Positions 34,022 to 42,871 are shown, counted from the first letter of the stretch. The stretch: 64,000 nucleotides of DNA from Loktanella sp. DSM 29012 (GCF_900110705.1 NZ_FOEJ01000001.1:689501-753500); one strand, 5' to 3'. Program-made: numbers and translations. Notes: a model not told the origin generated them from the sequence alone.

Positions 34022-34860
34022 GGTGTCATCTCCTTTTGGTCGATCAGCAGGACATCCCCGAACTGGGCGCTGATCATGATGCCAAGTGTATCTGTGGCCC
34101 GTCCGGACACGGGGGTAAAGGTCCGGGCGTCCACGACGTCGAGTCCAACCAGCGTGGCCTGCGGCACATCCGCGATCATCGCGCGGATGGCGTCTGTCGC
34201 ATCCTCGATGGTGCCGCCAGCCTGGATGACCTGTTCTGCCGCCAGTAGCGCTCGGTGCAGCACGGGCGCCGCTGCGCGATCATCCGGCGTCAGCCGCACG
34301 TTGCGCGACGACATCGCAAGGCCGTCCGCCTCGCGCACGGTGGGCACACCGTGCACGGTGGTCGGCATCGACAGATCATGGGCCATGCGGCGGATCACGG
34401 CGAGCTGCTGATAATCCTTTTCACCGAAATAAGCGGCGTCCGCCCCGATGATGTTGAAAAGCTTGGTCACGATGGTCGCCACGCCGCGAAAATGGCCGGG
34501 GCGGACGGCCCCGTGCAGAATGTTGGCCAGATGTGTGGTTTCGACGATTGTTTCGGACCCCGCCGGATACATCGTGTCCACGTCCGGCATGAACACCGCC
34601 GCCACCCCGGCGGCCTGCAACATCGCAAGGTCGGCCTGTTCGGTGCGGGGGTATTTTTCCAGATCGGACGGGTCGCCAAACTGCGTGGGATTCACGAAAA
34701 TCGTCGCAATCACGTTGGCATGGTCCGCCTGCGCCGCCGCAACCAGTGCCATGTGCCCCGCATGCAATGCACCCATCGTGGTGACCAGACCGACACTGCC
34801 TGCATCGCGCAATGCGGCAGCGGCGCTGCGCATCTCGGCAATCGTTTTGCAGATCAACAT
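34018..34860 (-). CDS. panC: Pantoate--beta-alanine ligase
   Basis: A 280-residue ATP-dependent ligase joining pantoate and beta-alanine to give pantothenate, the precursor for the CoaBC step encoded at 23-24 kb. The ATP motif [35 protein letters not shown] and [15 protein letters not shown] are intact. The ATG at 34860 gives the normal start [12 protein letters not shown]; an upstream ATG at 34875 is an alternative. ATGA overlap with panB. Confidence 0.96.
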   Translation of the reverse strand: MLICKTIAEMRSAAAALRDAGSVGLVTTMGALHAGHMALVAAAQADHANVIATIFVNPTQFGDPSDLEKYPRTEQADLAMLQAAGVAAVFMPDVDTMYPAGSETIVETTHLANILHGAVRPGHFRGVATIVTKLFNIIGADAAYFGEKDYQQLAVIRRMAHDLSMPTTVHGVPTVREADGLAMSSRNVRLTPDDRAAAPVLHRALLAAEQVIQAGGTIEDATDAIRAMIADVPQATLVGLDVVDARTFTPVSGRATDTLGIMISAQFGDVLLIDQKEMTP

Positions 34861-34919
34861 CCCGTGGCCCCCCATCCGTGCCGCGTTTCTAGGCGGCGGC
34901 GGTCAGCGGGGCAAGCGGG

Positions 34920-35558
34920 TCAACCGACAACGGACAGCACATCGGGATCGACGAGCATTGCCAGCAGATCGTCGCGCGGCAGATCACAGGTCAGGCTGAC
35001 CTCCGACACGCTGTCGCTGCTCTTGCGCAACCCGCGCCTGACCCGGTTGCCGCGAAAACGGTCGACGGTTCCGGTGACGGGGCTGTAGATCCACAGCCCC
35101 CTTGTGGCGGGTTTGCGCCGCGCGGCACCGGTGTTGATCGGCGCAAGGAACAGGTGATCGGCGCAGGCATCGAATATCCGACCACTGTCGATCCGCAACA
35201 GCGTCAGATCACCCATCTGCGACAGGCTGCCGACAAAGGCGGCGGGTGCCTTGCGCGGCCAAAAGAAGATCCGTTCGTCCAGTTGCAGCGCCCAGTCCTG
35301 CAGGGTTCCACCGGTCAGAAAATCCTTGTCGCGGCCCGCCAGCAGGGGACGCTGGTGGTTCAGGGTCACGGGGCCGTGCCCCAACACGATCGTTTCGGGG
35401 TCGCGCCGCAGCGCCAGATCAACCGGGTTCAGCCCCACCGCACGCGCCACGGCGGCAGGCCGCATCAGCCCTGCGGCGGCGATGCCGGGCAGGTTGCTGG
35501 TCAGCGTGGCGTGAAACAGCACTGGTCCAGCCAATTTGATGAATGCATCGCGGTCCAT
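34920..35558 (-). CDS. DUF7002-like protein, unknown function
   Basis: A 212-residue soluble protein. It opens with LFHATLTSNLPGIAAAGLMR (residues 14-33), then QLDERIFFWP near residue 95 and DLTLLRIDSGRIFDACADHL. This H-T-x3-NLP..-GL then (D/E)R-x-FFW order is like the family annotated DUF7002, and the first block recalls the NAD-binding front of ADP-ribosyltransferase-fold proteins such as DarT, which is only a hypothesis. No catalytic glutamate can be assigned with confidence. It stands alone 60 bases upstream of panC and on the same strand. Confidence 0.6.
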   Translation of the reverse strand: MDRDAFIKLAGPVLFHATLTSNLPGIAAAGLMRPAAVARAVGLNPVDLALRRDPETIVLGHGPVTLNHQRPLLAGRDKDFLTGGTLQDWALQLDERIFFWPRKAPAAFVGSLSQMGDLTLLRIDSGRIFDACADHLFLAPINTGAARRKPATRGLWIYSPVTGTVDRFRGNRVRRGLRKSSDSVSEVSLTCDLPRDDLLAMLVDPDVLSVVG

Positions 35559-35625
35559 CTGGTCAGTCTAACGCAGCCCGCACACACCACCTACAGCCAT
35601 TGTGCGACGCAGGTCGGTTTCCTGC

Positions 35626-35631
35626 TATAAT
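35626..35631 (+). promoter_or_regulatory. Candidate -10 box for the FAD/GcvT gene
   Basis: A perfect TATAAT, rare in this GC-rich sequence, lies 73 bases before the start codon at 35705. The region 17 bp upstream (TGCGAC) is a poor -35, so strength would depend on an activator or the extended context. Confidence 0.45.
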
Positions 35632-35704
35632 CTGTCGGATGGTTCCCGCACAGCCTGACCGTCTGGGGCATATGTGACGGGAATATCGTGCAAGGAATAC
35701 TGCC

Positions 35705-38209
35705 ATGAAAACGTCTGTCAAAGCTCTGGTCGTCGGTGGCGGTGCTGTCGGCACTTCGATCGCCTATCACCTGGCCGCTGCGGGCTGGGACGACGTGATG
35801 TTGCTGGAACGGGACGAGCTGACATCGGGGTCGACATGGCACGCCGCCGGTCTGCTGCCCTATTTCAACATGAGCTATGCGACGACCCACATTCACGACT
35901 ATTCGATCAAGTTCTACAAGACGCTGGAGGAAGAGACCGGCCTGAACGCCGGTTTTGCCGTCGTGGGCAACCTGCGCATGGCCCAGACCCAAGAGCGGAT
36001 GGAGGAATTCCAGCTTTATGCCTCGACCGCCGAAACGGTGGGCGTGCCATATGTTTTCATGACCCCCGACGAGATCAAGGCGAAATGGCCGTTGATCGAA
36101 ACTTCCGACCTCAAGGGTGCGCTGTATCACACCCAGGACGGCTACATTAATCCTGCCGATGTGACGATGGCGATGGCCAAGGGCGCGCGCCAGCGTGGGG
36201 TCGAGATCGTGCGCAAGTGGCAGGCCGATGGGTTCAACTGGAACGGCACCGCGTGGGAGGTCACCTGCACCAAGATGGTGGAAAAGGGCGGCAACCTGAT
36301 TCCGTCAGACGAACAGATCGTCATCACCGCCGAACATGTGGTCACCGCATCAGGCAACCACGCGCAGCGCACGGCGAAAATGCTGGGCATCAAGATTCCC
36401 GCGATCCCCGTCGAACACCAATTCATCGTGATGGATACGGACCCCGCGCTGGTTGATTTCCGCAAGGACAACCCCGAACACCCCGTCATCCGCGACGCCG
36501 ACGCCCAATCCTATGTGCGCGAGGAACGCGGCGGCTGGATCTTGGGCGTGTATGAACCCAATGCGCCTGCACGTTTCGAATACGGCGTCCCCGACAGTTT
36601 CCGCGCGGACCTGTTCGAACTCGACCTCGAACGGATCGAGGAACAATACATGGCGATGATCCACCGGATTCCATCCTGCGAGGAATCGGGCCTGAAGAAC
36701 GATTTCAACGGTCCCATCTGCTATACCCCTGACGGCAATCCACTGGTCGGCCCGGCCCCCGGACTGCACAACATGTGGCTGGCCGAAGGCTTCAGCTTTG
36801 GCATCACGGCGGCGGGTGGCACGGGCTACTACCTTGCGCAGATGATGGTGCAGGGCGAGGCAGAGATCGACATGGCGTCGCTAGATCCCAAACGCTACGG
36901 CGACTGGATGACGACCGAATGGGCCGCCCGCAAGAACGAGGAAGCCTACGAACACGTCTATATCCTGCACCACCCGGACGAGGAACGGCCCGCCTGCCGT
37001 CCGCTGCGCACCACGCCTGCCTATGACCGGCAAAAGGCGCGCGGCGCGCAATTCGGCTGGGTCAACGGCTGGGAACGCCCGAACTATTTCGGCCCCCTCG
37101 ATGCGCCTGAAAATTTCGACCACGACGCGCGGTCGTTCCGCCGTGGTGGCTGGTGGCAATACGCCGTGGATGAGGCCCGCGCGATCCGCGAGGGCGTCGG
37201 CCTGATCGACGCCTCCGCCTTTACCAAGCACCGCATCAGCGGGCCGGGTGCGACTGCGTTTCTGGATTGGTTCACCACCAACAAACTGCCCAGCGTGGGC
37301 CGTATCAACCTGACCTATGCGCTGACCGACCACGGCACCACGCGCACCGAATACACCATCGCCCGGATTGCAGAGGATGATTATTACCTGATCTCTGCCG
37401 GGGCGTGGACCGCCTATGATCAGGATTACCTGTACAAGGCGATCATGGCGAACGAGGACCGGTTTGGCCGGATCAATGAACAAGAGGTGACGACGCAGTG
37501 GGGTGTCTTTGCCATCGCTGGCCCGAAATCCCGCGACGTGCTGCAATCCATCATCAAGGACGCGGACCCCGCGACCGTTCTGTCAAACAAGCGTTTTCCG
37601 TGGCTGTCCGTGCGCGACATCGAATTGGGCATGTGTCCAGTGCGCGCCATCCGCGTCGCCTATACGGGCGAGTTGGGCTGGGAATTGCACCACCCGATCG
37701 AAATGCAGAACTATCTGTTTGATCTGCTGGAAAAGGCAGGCGCGGAACACGGCATGAAACTGGTCGGCGCGCGGGCGCAGAACTGGCTGCGGCAGGAAAA
37801 ATCCTATCGCGCATTCGGCAACGAGTTGGGTCGCGACGCCACCCCGCTGGAGGCTGACTTGCCGCGCTTTGTCGATCTGAACAAGGATTTCAACGGCAAG
37901 CAGGCGATGCTGGACAAGGGCATCCGGTCCAAATGCGTCACGCTGCTGATCGACGGCCCCGACGATGCCGACCCTTGGGGCCGCGAGGTGCTCTATGCTG
38001 GTGACACTCGCGTGGGGCGTCTAACGTCGGGCGGCTATTCGGTGCATTTCAACAAGAGCATCGGCATGGGCTACGTCCACCCTGACCATGCAACCGTGGG
38101 CACGCGTTTGCAGGTCAAGATGTTCGACCGGCTGTGGCCCTGCGAAATCGTCGAGGACAGCCCCTACGACCCCGAGAACAAGACGATCCGCAAGAATATC
38201 GCGGATTGA
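35705..38209 (+). CDS. FAD-dependent oxidoreductase / GcvT fusion (dimethylglycine or sarcosine dehydrogenase type)
   Basis: An 834-residue two-part enzyme. Residues 1-380 are a DAO-type flavin domain (VVGGGAVGTSIAYHLAAAGW at 10-29; STWHAAGLLPYF, the usual site of covalent FAD; WLAEGFSFGITAAGGTGYYL). Residues 440-834 are GcvT-like folate-binding domains (GVGLIDASAFTKHRISGPGA, and near the end LTSGGYSVHFNKSIGMGYVH). Family members oxidatively demethylate dimethylglycine, sarcosine or similar N-methyl compounds and pass the C1 unit to tetrahydrofolate, as in glycine betaine breakdown in marine Roseobacters. The exact substrate is not determinable. It is followed by a bidirectional terminator. 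Confidence 0.92.
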   Translation: MKTSVKALVVGGGAVGTSIAYHLAAAGWDDVMLLERDELTSGSTWHAAGLLPYFNMSYATTHIHDYSIKFYKTLEEETGLNAGFAVVGNLRMAQTQERMEEFQLYASTAETVGVPYVFMTPDEIKAKWPLIETSDLKGALYHTQDGYINPADVTMAMAKGARQRGVEIVRKWQADGFNWNGTAWEVTCTKMVEKGGNLIPSDEQIVITAEHVVTASGNHAQRTAKMLGIKIPAIPVEHQFIVMDTDPALVDFRKDNPEHPVIRDADAQSYVREERGGWILGVYEPNAPARFEYGVPDSFRADLFELDLERIEEQYMAMIHRIPSCEESGLKNDFNGPICYTPDGNPLVGPAPGLHNMWLAEGFSFGITAAGGTGYYLAQMMVQGEAEIDMASLDPKRYGDWMTTEWAARKNEEAYEHVYILHHPDEERPACRPLRTTPAYDRQKARGAQFGWVNGWERPNYFGPLDAPENFDHDARSFRRGGWWQYAVDEARAIREGVGLIDASAFTKHRISGPGATAFLDWFTTNKLPSVGRINLTYALTDHGTTRTEYTIARIAEDDYYLISAGAWTAYDQDYLYKAIMANEDRFGRINEQEVTTQWGVFAIAGPKSRDVLQSIIKDADPATVLSNKRFPWLSVRDIELGMCPVRAIRVAYTGELGWELHHPIEMQNYLFDLLEKAGAEHGMKLVGARAQNWLRQEKSYRAFGNELGRDATPLEADLPRFVDLNKDFNGKQAMLDKGIRSKCVTLLIDGPDDADPWGREVLYAGDTRVGRLTSGGYSVHFNKSIGMGYVHPDHATVGTRLQVKMFDRLWPCEIVEDSPYDPENKTIRKNIAD

Positions 38210-38269
38210 TCCGCAAAGGTTCATGAGGGGTTAAATCGACCCCGACCCTTTGGAATCGCCTCATTTTAG

Positions 38270-38301
38270 CCCTGATTGCCAGTTGGCAATCAGGGTTTTT
38301 T
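38270..38301 (+). terminator. Strong intrinsic terminator
   Basis: A perfect 11-bp stem CCCTGATTGCC/GGCAATCAGGG, AGTT loop and six Ts, 60 bases after the FAD/GcvT stop. The right arm overlaps the last codons of the convergent membrane-protein gene, whose own transcription would also meet the stem. Confidence 0.93.
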
Positions 38302-38649
38302 GCGGTTTTTCCAGCGCTCGGCCCGCCTGCGCATGGCGATCAGGAATCCCGCCACGGGCCTGCGCAGCCGTGGCACATCGACCGACAGCAACAGCAGGCC
38401 GACCGGGATCATCCACAGCCCGAAAATCGGCAGGATGGCGAGGAATCCGCCCAGAATGAACAGGATGCCGACCGGCACGCGCACCAGCGTCCAGCCCGGT
38501 CGGCTGAGGGTCTGCACGATACGGCCAAGGACGGGGCTATAGCGGCGCAGCCAGGCGAACTGCCGTTCGAGACGCGCGCGCTCTCTTTTCACCGGTGACA
38601 GGAATCGGATCTGTCTGGGTGGCTTTTGCGATGGGGGACGGTCGGACAC
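38290..38649 (-). CDS. Small membrane protein, unknown function
   Basis: A 119-residue protein with a basic N-terminus (RFLSPVKRERARLERQFAWL), one or two closely spaced membrane helices at about 56-88 (VPVGILFILGGFLAILPIFG and IPVGLLLLSVDVP) and a basic C-terminal tail. It recalls short Rhodobacteraceae membrane proteins annotated as hypothetical. No catalytic motif. Its end overlaps the terminator of the convergent FAD/GcvT gene. Confidence 0.72.
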   Translation of the reverse strand: MSDRPPSQKPPRQIRFLSPVKRERARLERQFAWLRRYSPVLGRIVQTLSRPGWTLVRVPVGILFILGGFLAILPIFGLWMIPVGLLLLSVDVPRLRRPVAGFLIAMRRRAERWKNRKKP

Positions 38650-38737
38650 GCTGCCTTATTCTTTCCCAATACGGAACAATGATGAGCCATGCCGGGCATA
38701 GATGATGCAGATCGAACCAAATCTGGGGAGTGGCATC

Positions 38738-39772
38738 ATGGCATTCATTTCGGCGATCACATATCCCAAGACCGTGCCAATGGCGACACCCGCCGTGGGC
38801 CAGGTGCAGATCACCGCCGCACCCGCCGACCTTGCGCGTCTGGACGCATTGTCACTGGCGATTTACCGCGACGATGGGACGCTGGCAGCCGGACTGTCGC
38901 TGTCCGAACAGGACGGCGTGATCGACCCCGATACAGGTTGGACCGCATGGAACATCGCAGCACCACTTCAGGTGCCCGGTGATGCGGCACGGGCTGTTGC
39001 GCTGATCGACGCAGGCAATGCGAACCCGGTGTTATGCTTTTATGCGCCCCATGGTCCCGTGACAGCCGTCGATGGTCCTGCTGCAGGCACCGATGCGATG
39101 GTGCTCTTGCCAGCGACAGATGAAAAAATCACCTTTGACGGGTACGGCAACCGTCTGGATGTCCCGCATGATGATGCCAGCGCACCAGTTTCCCTGACCA
39201 GCGGCACGATGATCGACACCCCCGAGGGCCCAAGACTGATCGACGATCTGGCCGTCGGTGACCTTGTGTTGACCTGGGACGGGACGGCACAGCCCATTCG
39301 GTTGATCCAAAAGCGCCGCATCGCCGGTGACGATCTGCGCAACCGCCGGACATTCTGGCCTGTCTGCATTCAGGCCGGCGCGTTGGGGTTCGGTTTACCG
39401 CATCGCAATCTGTGGGTCAGTCCGCAGCACCGGATGCTGTTTCAGAACATCAAGGTGTCACTGATGTTCGGCGAGGATGCGGTTTTTGTCCGGGCCAAAT
39501 CCATGGCGGCCACGTTCGAGCAGATCTACGTTGACAGCGGACTGACCGAAGTCACGTATTTCAACCTGATTTTCGATCGCCACGAGGTCATTTTTGCCGA
39601 AGGGTCGGCGACAGAAAGCTTTCATCCCGGATCAGAGAGTGTTGCGACACTGTCGCCCGATGCGCGGCAAGAATTGTTCGCCGTCTTTCCCGAATTGCGG
39701 ATCGGCGGGGGCAATCAGGATGCTGATTTCACCACGTTGCGCAGTTGGGAACTGATGGCCTGCGTGGCCTGA
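38738..39772 (+). CDS. Hint-domain protein (Hint_2 type)
   Basis: A 344-residue protein from the ATG at 38738, preceded by GGGAG. The N-terminal 130 residues are a beta-rich unknown region. Residues about 150-310 form a Hint_2 domain: SLTSGTMIDTPEGPRLIDDL, then VGDLVLTWDGTAQPIRLI, NLWVSPQHRMLFQ and the closing FAEGSATESFHPGS. The usual nucleophile cysteine at the domain start is replaced by serine (S-L-T-S-G-T instead of C-F-T-P-G-T), which might still permit cleavage. Function unknown; compare the shorter homologue at 11459-12313. Confidence 0.78.
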   Translation: MAFISAITYPKTVPMATPAVGQVQITAAPADLARLDALSLAIYRDDGTLAAGLSLSEQDGVIDPDTGWTAWNIAAPLQVPGDAARAVALIDAGNANPVLCFYAPHGPVTAVDGPAAGTDAMVLLPATDEKITFDGYGNRLDVPHDDASAPVSLTSGTMIDTPEGPRLIDDLAVGDLVLTWDGTAQPIRLIQKRRIAGDDLRNRRTFWPVCIQAGALGFGLPHRNLWVSPQHRMLFQNIKVSLMFGEDAVFVRAKSMAATFEQIYVDSGLTEVTYFNLIFDRHEVIFAEGSATESFHPGSESVATLSPDARQELFAVFPELRIGGGNQDADFTTLRSWELMACVA

Positions 39773-39788
39773 GCAAAGCCATTTGCAC

Positions 39789-40859
39789 TTATCGGCTGAA
39801 CCGCGCGGGCGACAACTGTGCTGCGACCTCTGCCCCGATGGCGGGCGTGCGTTCGGCTACGACATCCGCGATGTGCTGTCCCGCGGCAGGTGACGATTGC
39901 ACGCCATAACCGCCCTGACCCGCGCACCAGATGAATGATGGGTCCGCCGTATCGCGCCCCAGCACCAGTGACCGGTCGGGGGCAAAGGTCCGCAGTCCGG
40001 CCCATGTCGCGATCGGGCGTGTGACCTCGACCGTGACGGCGTCCTGATATCGTGCGAGGCCTTCTGCCAGAACCATGTCATCGGGCCAGGCGTCCATCGG
40101 CGCGACCGGGTCCTCTTCTGCCGGGGACACTAGCAACGCGCCTGCGTCGGGTTTGGCGTACCAGCTTTCGCCGGGGCCAAAGATCATCGGCCAATGGCGC
40201 AGGTCGTGGCCGCCGGGTGCGGCCAGCCGCGCCATGGACCGGCGTAGCGGCGTCAGGCCCAGCGGTGCAATCCCGGCAATCTGCGCGATCTGGTCGGCCC
40301 AGGCACCGGCTGCGTTCACGATGACGGGGGCTGTCAGCACGTCACCGCCGATCTCCATGCGCCAGCCAGCGGAGGTCTTTGTGATCTGTGACACCTCTGC
40401 GCCGGTTTGGACCGTGCCGCCGTTGGCGCGAATTTGCTTGATCCATGTCTGCATCAGCAGATCGGTGTCGATGTCCTGCGCCCCGTCAAAATGTGCGGCG
40501 CGGGTGATGGCTGACGACAGGATCGGCACAAGGGCACGGGCGTCGTCCATCGAGATTTCCGACAGGTTCATGTCGAGGATATCGGCGGAAAATTGATCGG
40601 CCTCGTGGTCCTGTGCCACGATCATCAGACCGCGCGGGGATAACACGCCAAGCGCTGCATGGGCCTCACGGCTGGCGCGGTTCAGCGCGCGGGTCGTGGG
40701 TTTGCCGTAGTTCTCCTCGAACAGCGCGGCAGAACGGCCAGAGCTGTGATAGCCCGTCTGCTTTTCCCGTTCCAGCAACGTCACTTTGACCGTTTCAGAC
40801 AGGGCAGCGGCAGCGGACAGGCCAGCGACTCCTCCGCCAATCACGATCACATCGGTCAT
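39789..40859 (-). CDS. FAD-dependent oxidoreductase (DAO family)
   Basis: A 356-residue flavin enzyme. The dinucleotide motif VIVIGGGVAGLSAAAAL is at 4-20, followed by YHSSGRSAALFEENYG and, near the C-terminus, IWCAGQGGYGVQSSPAAGQH, all typical of the D-amino-acid/glycine oxidase superfamily. The electron acceptor and substrate are unknown. It starts within the stop codon of an aldo/keto reductase gene (ATGA overlap), implying joint expression with it. Confidence 0.9.
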   Translation of the reverse strand: MTDVIVIGGGVAGLSAAAALSETVKVTLLEREKQTGYHSSGRSAALFEENYGKPTTRALNRASREAHAALGVLSPRGLMIVAQDHEADQFSADILDMNLSEISMDDARALVPILSSAITRAAHFDGAQDIDTDLLMQTWIKQIRANGGTVQTGAEVSQITKTSAGWRMEIGGDVLTAPVIVNAAGAWADQIAQIAGIAPLGLTPLRRSMARLAAPGGHDLRHWPMIFGPGESWYAKPDAGALLVSPAEEDPVAPMDAWPDDMVLAEGLARYQDAVTVEVTRPIATWAGLRTFAPDRSLVLGRDTADPSFIWCAGQGGYGVQSSPAAGQHIADVVAERTPAIGAEVAAQLSPARFSR

Positions 40860-41788
40860 GGCACTTCCTCCAGTCGGTCAGTTGCGGGCGGCGGTGTCGG
40901 TGATAATGCGGTAATGCGGTCATACAGCACGTCATCCATGACAAAATGCTGTGCCGCCAGCGAGGGAGCCAGTTGTTCTGTCGATTTCGCCGAAATGATG
41001 GGTGAAATGCCGGTCCGGCGTGCGACCCATGCCACAGCCAGTGTGGCGGGGTCGGTGCCGATGTCGCGTGCGATGTCCGCCAGACCCGCGGCGGCGGCAT
41101 GCATCCAGTCTTGTCCGTAGCGTGCGGCATACATCTGGTCGGTGCTCAGCCGTCCGGTTTCCCCGCGGGCGTATTTTCCCGTCAGCAAACCACCGCCAAG
41201 GGGGGAATAGGTGCAGGCCAACATCCCCTGATCGGCTGCCATGGGCAGGATTTCGACCTCTGCCTGACGCTTCACAATGTTGTACATGGGTTGAAGCACA
41301 TCAATCCGGGTGCCCAGCTGTGCACAAACGGCCTGTGCCTTCATCACTTGCCAGGCGGCGTAATTGGAAACGCCGATGTGACGGATCACGCCGTTTTGTT
41401 GCAGCTCGGCCAAGGTGGCAAAGGTTTCGGCCAGATCGGTGTCGGGGTCCCAGCGATGCAGATACAACAGGTCGACACTGTCGAGTTTCAGTTGGCTGCG
41501 GCTAATGTCCATCTGACGCAGGATGTTGGACCGGCCACATCCGCCTGTGTAACCTACTTTGGTTGCTAGGAAAATTGCGTCTCGTTCAGCGCTGGCCATA
41601 GGTCCCAGCAGCGTTTCCGAGGCCCCGTCGGTGTAGCGGACGGCGGTGTCAAAGTGGTTCACACCTGCGTCGCGCGCGGCATCATACATGCCGCGGCTGG
41701 CGGGCGGATCGGCCCGGCCACCAAATTGCATTGTTCCGAACGTCAGTGCGGAAAGTAGCGTTCCATCACGTGTTTGTAAGGCTGTCAT
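40856..41788 (-). CDS. Aldo/keto reductase
   Basis: A 310-residue NADPH-dependent oxidoreductase with the (beta/alpha)8 AKR signature: FDTAVRYTDGASETLLG (aspartate and catalytic tyrosine), FLATKVGYTGG (lysine), YLHRWDPDT (histidine) and IGVSNYAAWQVMKA. The ATG at 41788 gives the normal N-terminus; an upstream in-frame ATG at 41854 adds 22 unrelated residues. Substrate unknown. It overlaps the downstream DAO oxidase by 4 bases. Confidence 0.9.
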   Translation of the reverse strand: MTALQTRDGTLLSALTFGTMQFGGRADPPASRGMYDAARDAGVNHFDTAVRYTDGASETLLGPMASAERDAIFLATKVGYTGGCGRSNILRQMDISRSQLKLDSVDLLYLHRWDPDTDLAETFATLAELQQNGVIRHIGVSNYAAWQVMKAQAVCAQLGTRIDVLQPMYNIVKRQAEVEILPMAADQGMLACTYSPLGGGLLTGKYARGETGRLSTDQMYAARYGQDWMHAAAAGLADIARDIGTDPATLAVAWVARRTGISPIISAKSTEQLAPSLAAQHFVMDDVLYDRITALSPTPPPATDRLEEVP

Positions 41789-41862
41789 GGGTTTTGTGTG
41801 ACATGCCTGTGTCACAAAAAACAGGGGCTTTGTTCCGTTCATTTTTGCACACAAGGCTGTCT

Positions 41863-41899
41863 AGTACTGATGGGTATCGTATTTTCGATAGGCACCCTA
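41863..41899 (+). promoter_or_regulatory. Conserved upstream element of duplicated gene 1
   Basis: AGTACTGATGGGTATC followed 13 bases later by GGCACCCTA, an imperfect GGGTA/TACCC-type inverted repeat with a TATCG/CGATA arm inside. The element ends 58 bases before the ATG. The same blocks, with the same internal spacing and the same distance to the ATG, stand before the second copy at 42425. Confidence 0.55.
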
Positions 41900-41957
41900 A
41901 TTGCCATTCACAACGACGGCCTACCCGCCGCCGACCAATTCAAATTAGGAGAAGACC

Positions 41958-42269
41958 ATGAAAAACGTAATCAAATCCGCCCTGATCGTCGCAACCGTTG
42001 CACTGTCCGCAACTGCTGCATCCGCTGCATCCACACCGCTGCTGCCGGTCGAGCGTTTCGTCGTGTCCAACGAGAACCGCGCGAACTTTGACGCCAACCT
42101 GTCCACGCTGGGTATCGAACTGCGCCCCGGCCAGGTGCTGACTGGCGAAGAGCGTGACGACGCCGTTCGCATCATGAATTCGGGCATCTACGACGAGACC
42201 AAGATCCAGCTGATCCGCGCGCTCTATGCCGACGACGAGGCCGTGATCCAGTCGAACGGTCTGTACTAG
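41958..42269 (+). CDS. Small exported protein, duplicate copy 1
   Basis: A 103-residue protein with a Sec signal peptide (MKNVIKSALIVATVALSATA, cleavage near ASA-AS at about residue 24) and a mature domain of about 79 residues: LLPVERFVVSNENRANFDAN, then LGIELRPGQVLTGEERDDAV, RIMNSGIYDETKIQLIRALY and a short tail SNGLY. No family is recognised; the mature part is acidic, helix-rich and cysteine-free. An AGGAGAAG ribosome site precedes the ATG. It is 82-plus percent similar by eye to copy 2. Likely periplasmic or secreted. Confidence 0.8.
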   Translation: MKNVIKSALIVATVALSATAASAASTPLLPVERFVVSNENRANFDANLSTLGIELRPGQVLTGEERDDAVRIMNSGIYDETKIQLIRALYADDEAVIQSNGLY

Positions 42270-42310
42270 GCCAGCTACAAACCCCGTTCCTCCACGGTGG
42301 TTTGTCTGCG

Positions 42311-42341
42311 AAAGGCCTGTCCATGATGGACAGGCCTTTTT
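42311..42341 (+). terminator. Intrinsic terminator after duplicate copy 1
   Basis: A perfect 12-bp stem AAAGGCCTGTCC/GGACAGGCCTTT with ATGAT loop and five Ts, separating the two duplicated genes so that each needs its own promoter. Confidence 0.93.
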
Positions 42342-42424
42342 GCTGTCCGGGCGCGCGCAAGCAGGGATCAGCAGGTGCGACGGTGTAAAAGTAGTTCCGT
42401 GCATAAATGCACAAAAAAATAGGC

Positions 42425-42461
42425 AGTACTGATGGGTATCAAATTTTTGCACGGTACCCTA
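42425..42461 (+). promoter_or_regulatory. Conserved upstream element of duplicated gene 2
   Basis: AGTACTGATGGGTATC is identical to the element of copy 1 and is followed at the same spacing by GGTACCCTA; GGGTA and TACCC form an inverted repeat. It ends 58 bases before the ATG at 42520. The bases between are poorly conserved, so the conserved blocks probably bind a regulator or polymerase. Confidence 0.55.
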
Positions 42462-42519
42462 TCTCTATTCCACAAGGACGACGCTGATGTCGCCACTGAA
42501 TAGAACTTTGGAGAAGACC

Positions 42520-42840
42520 ATGAAAAACGTAATCAAATCCGCCCTCATCGTTGCAACCGTTGCACTGTCCGCAACCGCCGCAACCGCCGCATCCGCCGCA
42601 TCCACGCAGTTGCTGCCGGTCGAGCGTTTCGTTGTGTCCAACGAGAACCGCGCAAACTTTGACGCGAACCTGGCTACGCTGGGCATTGCGCTGCGCCCCG
42701 GCGAGGTCCTGACCGGCGAAGAGCGTGACGATGCCGTCCGCATCATGAACTCGGGCATCTACGACGAGACCAAGACCCAGCTGATCCGCGCACTCTATGC
42801 CGACGACGAGGCCGTCATCCAGTCGAACGGCCTGTACTAA
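42520..42840 (+). CDS. Small exported protein, duplicate copy 2
   Basis: A 106-residue paralogue of the preceding gene, with the same signal sequence and a three-residue expansion of an alanine-threonine repeat (ATAATAASAAST) at the cleavage region. The mature part differs at only a handful of positions (for example LATLGIALRPGEVL against LSTLGIELRPGQVL). The start at 42520 has TTTGGAGAAG upstream; an in-frame ATG at 42487 is less likely. Function unknown. Confidence 0.8.
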   Translation: MKNVIKSALIVATVALSATAATAASAASTQLLPVERFVVSNENRANFDANLATLGIALRPGEVLTGEERDDAVRIMNSGIYDETKTQLIRALYADDEAVIQSNGLY

Positions 42841-42871
42841 GCCGCAACCGGCCTGTCCGGATTGTGAACAC

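Larger units (their letters stand above)
41863..42840 (+). repeat. Tandem duplication containing two paralogous secreted-protein genes
   Basis: Two direct copies, roughly 41863-42269 and 42425-42840, each holding the same upstream element, an identical MKNVIKSALIVATVALSATA signal-peptide region and a near-identical mature protein. The units are offset by 562 bases and separated by a terminator at 42311-42341. Confidence 0.9.
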
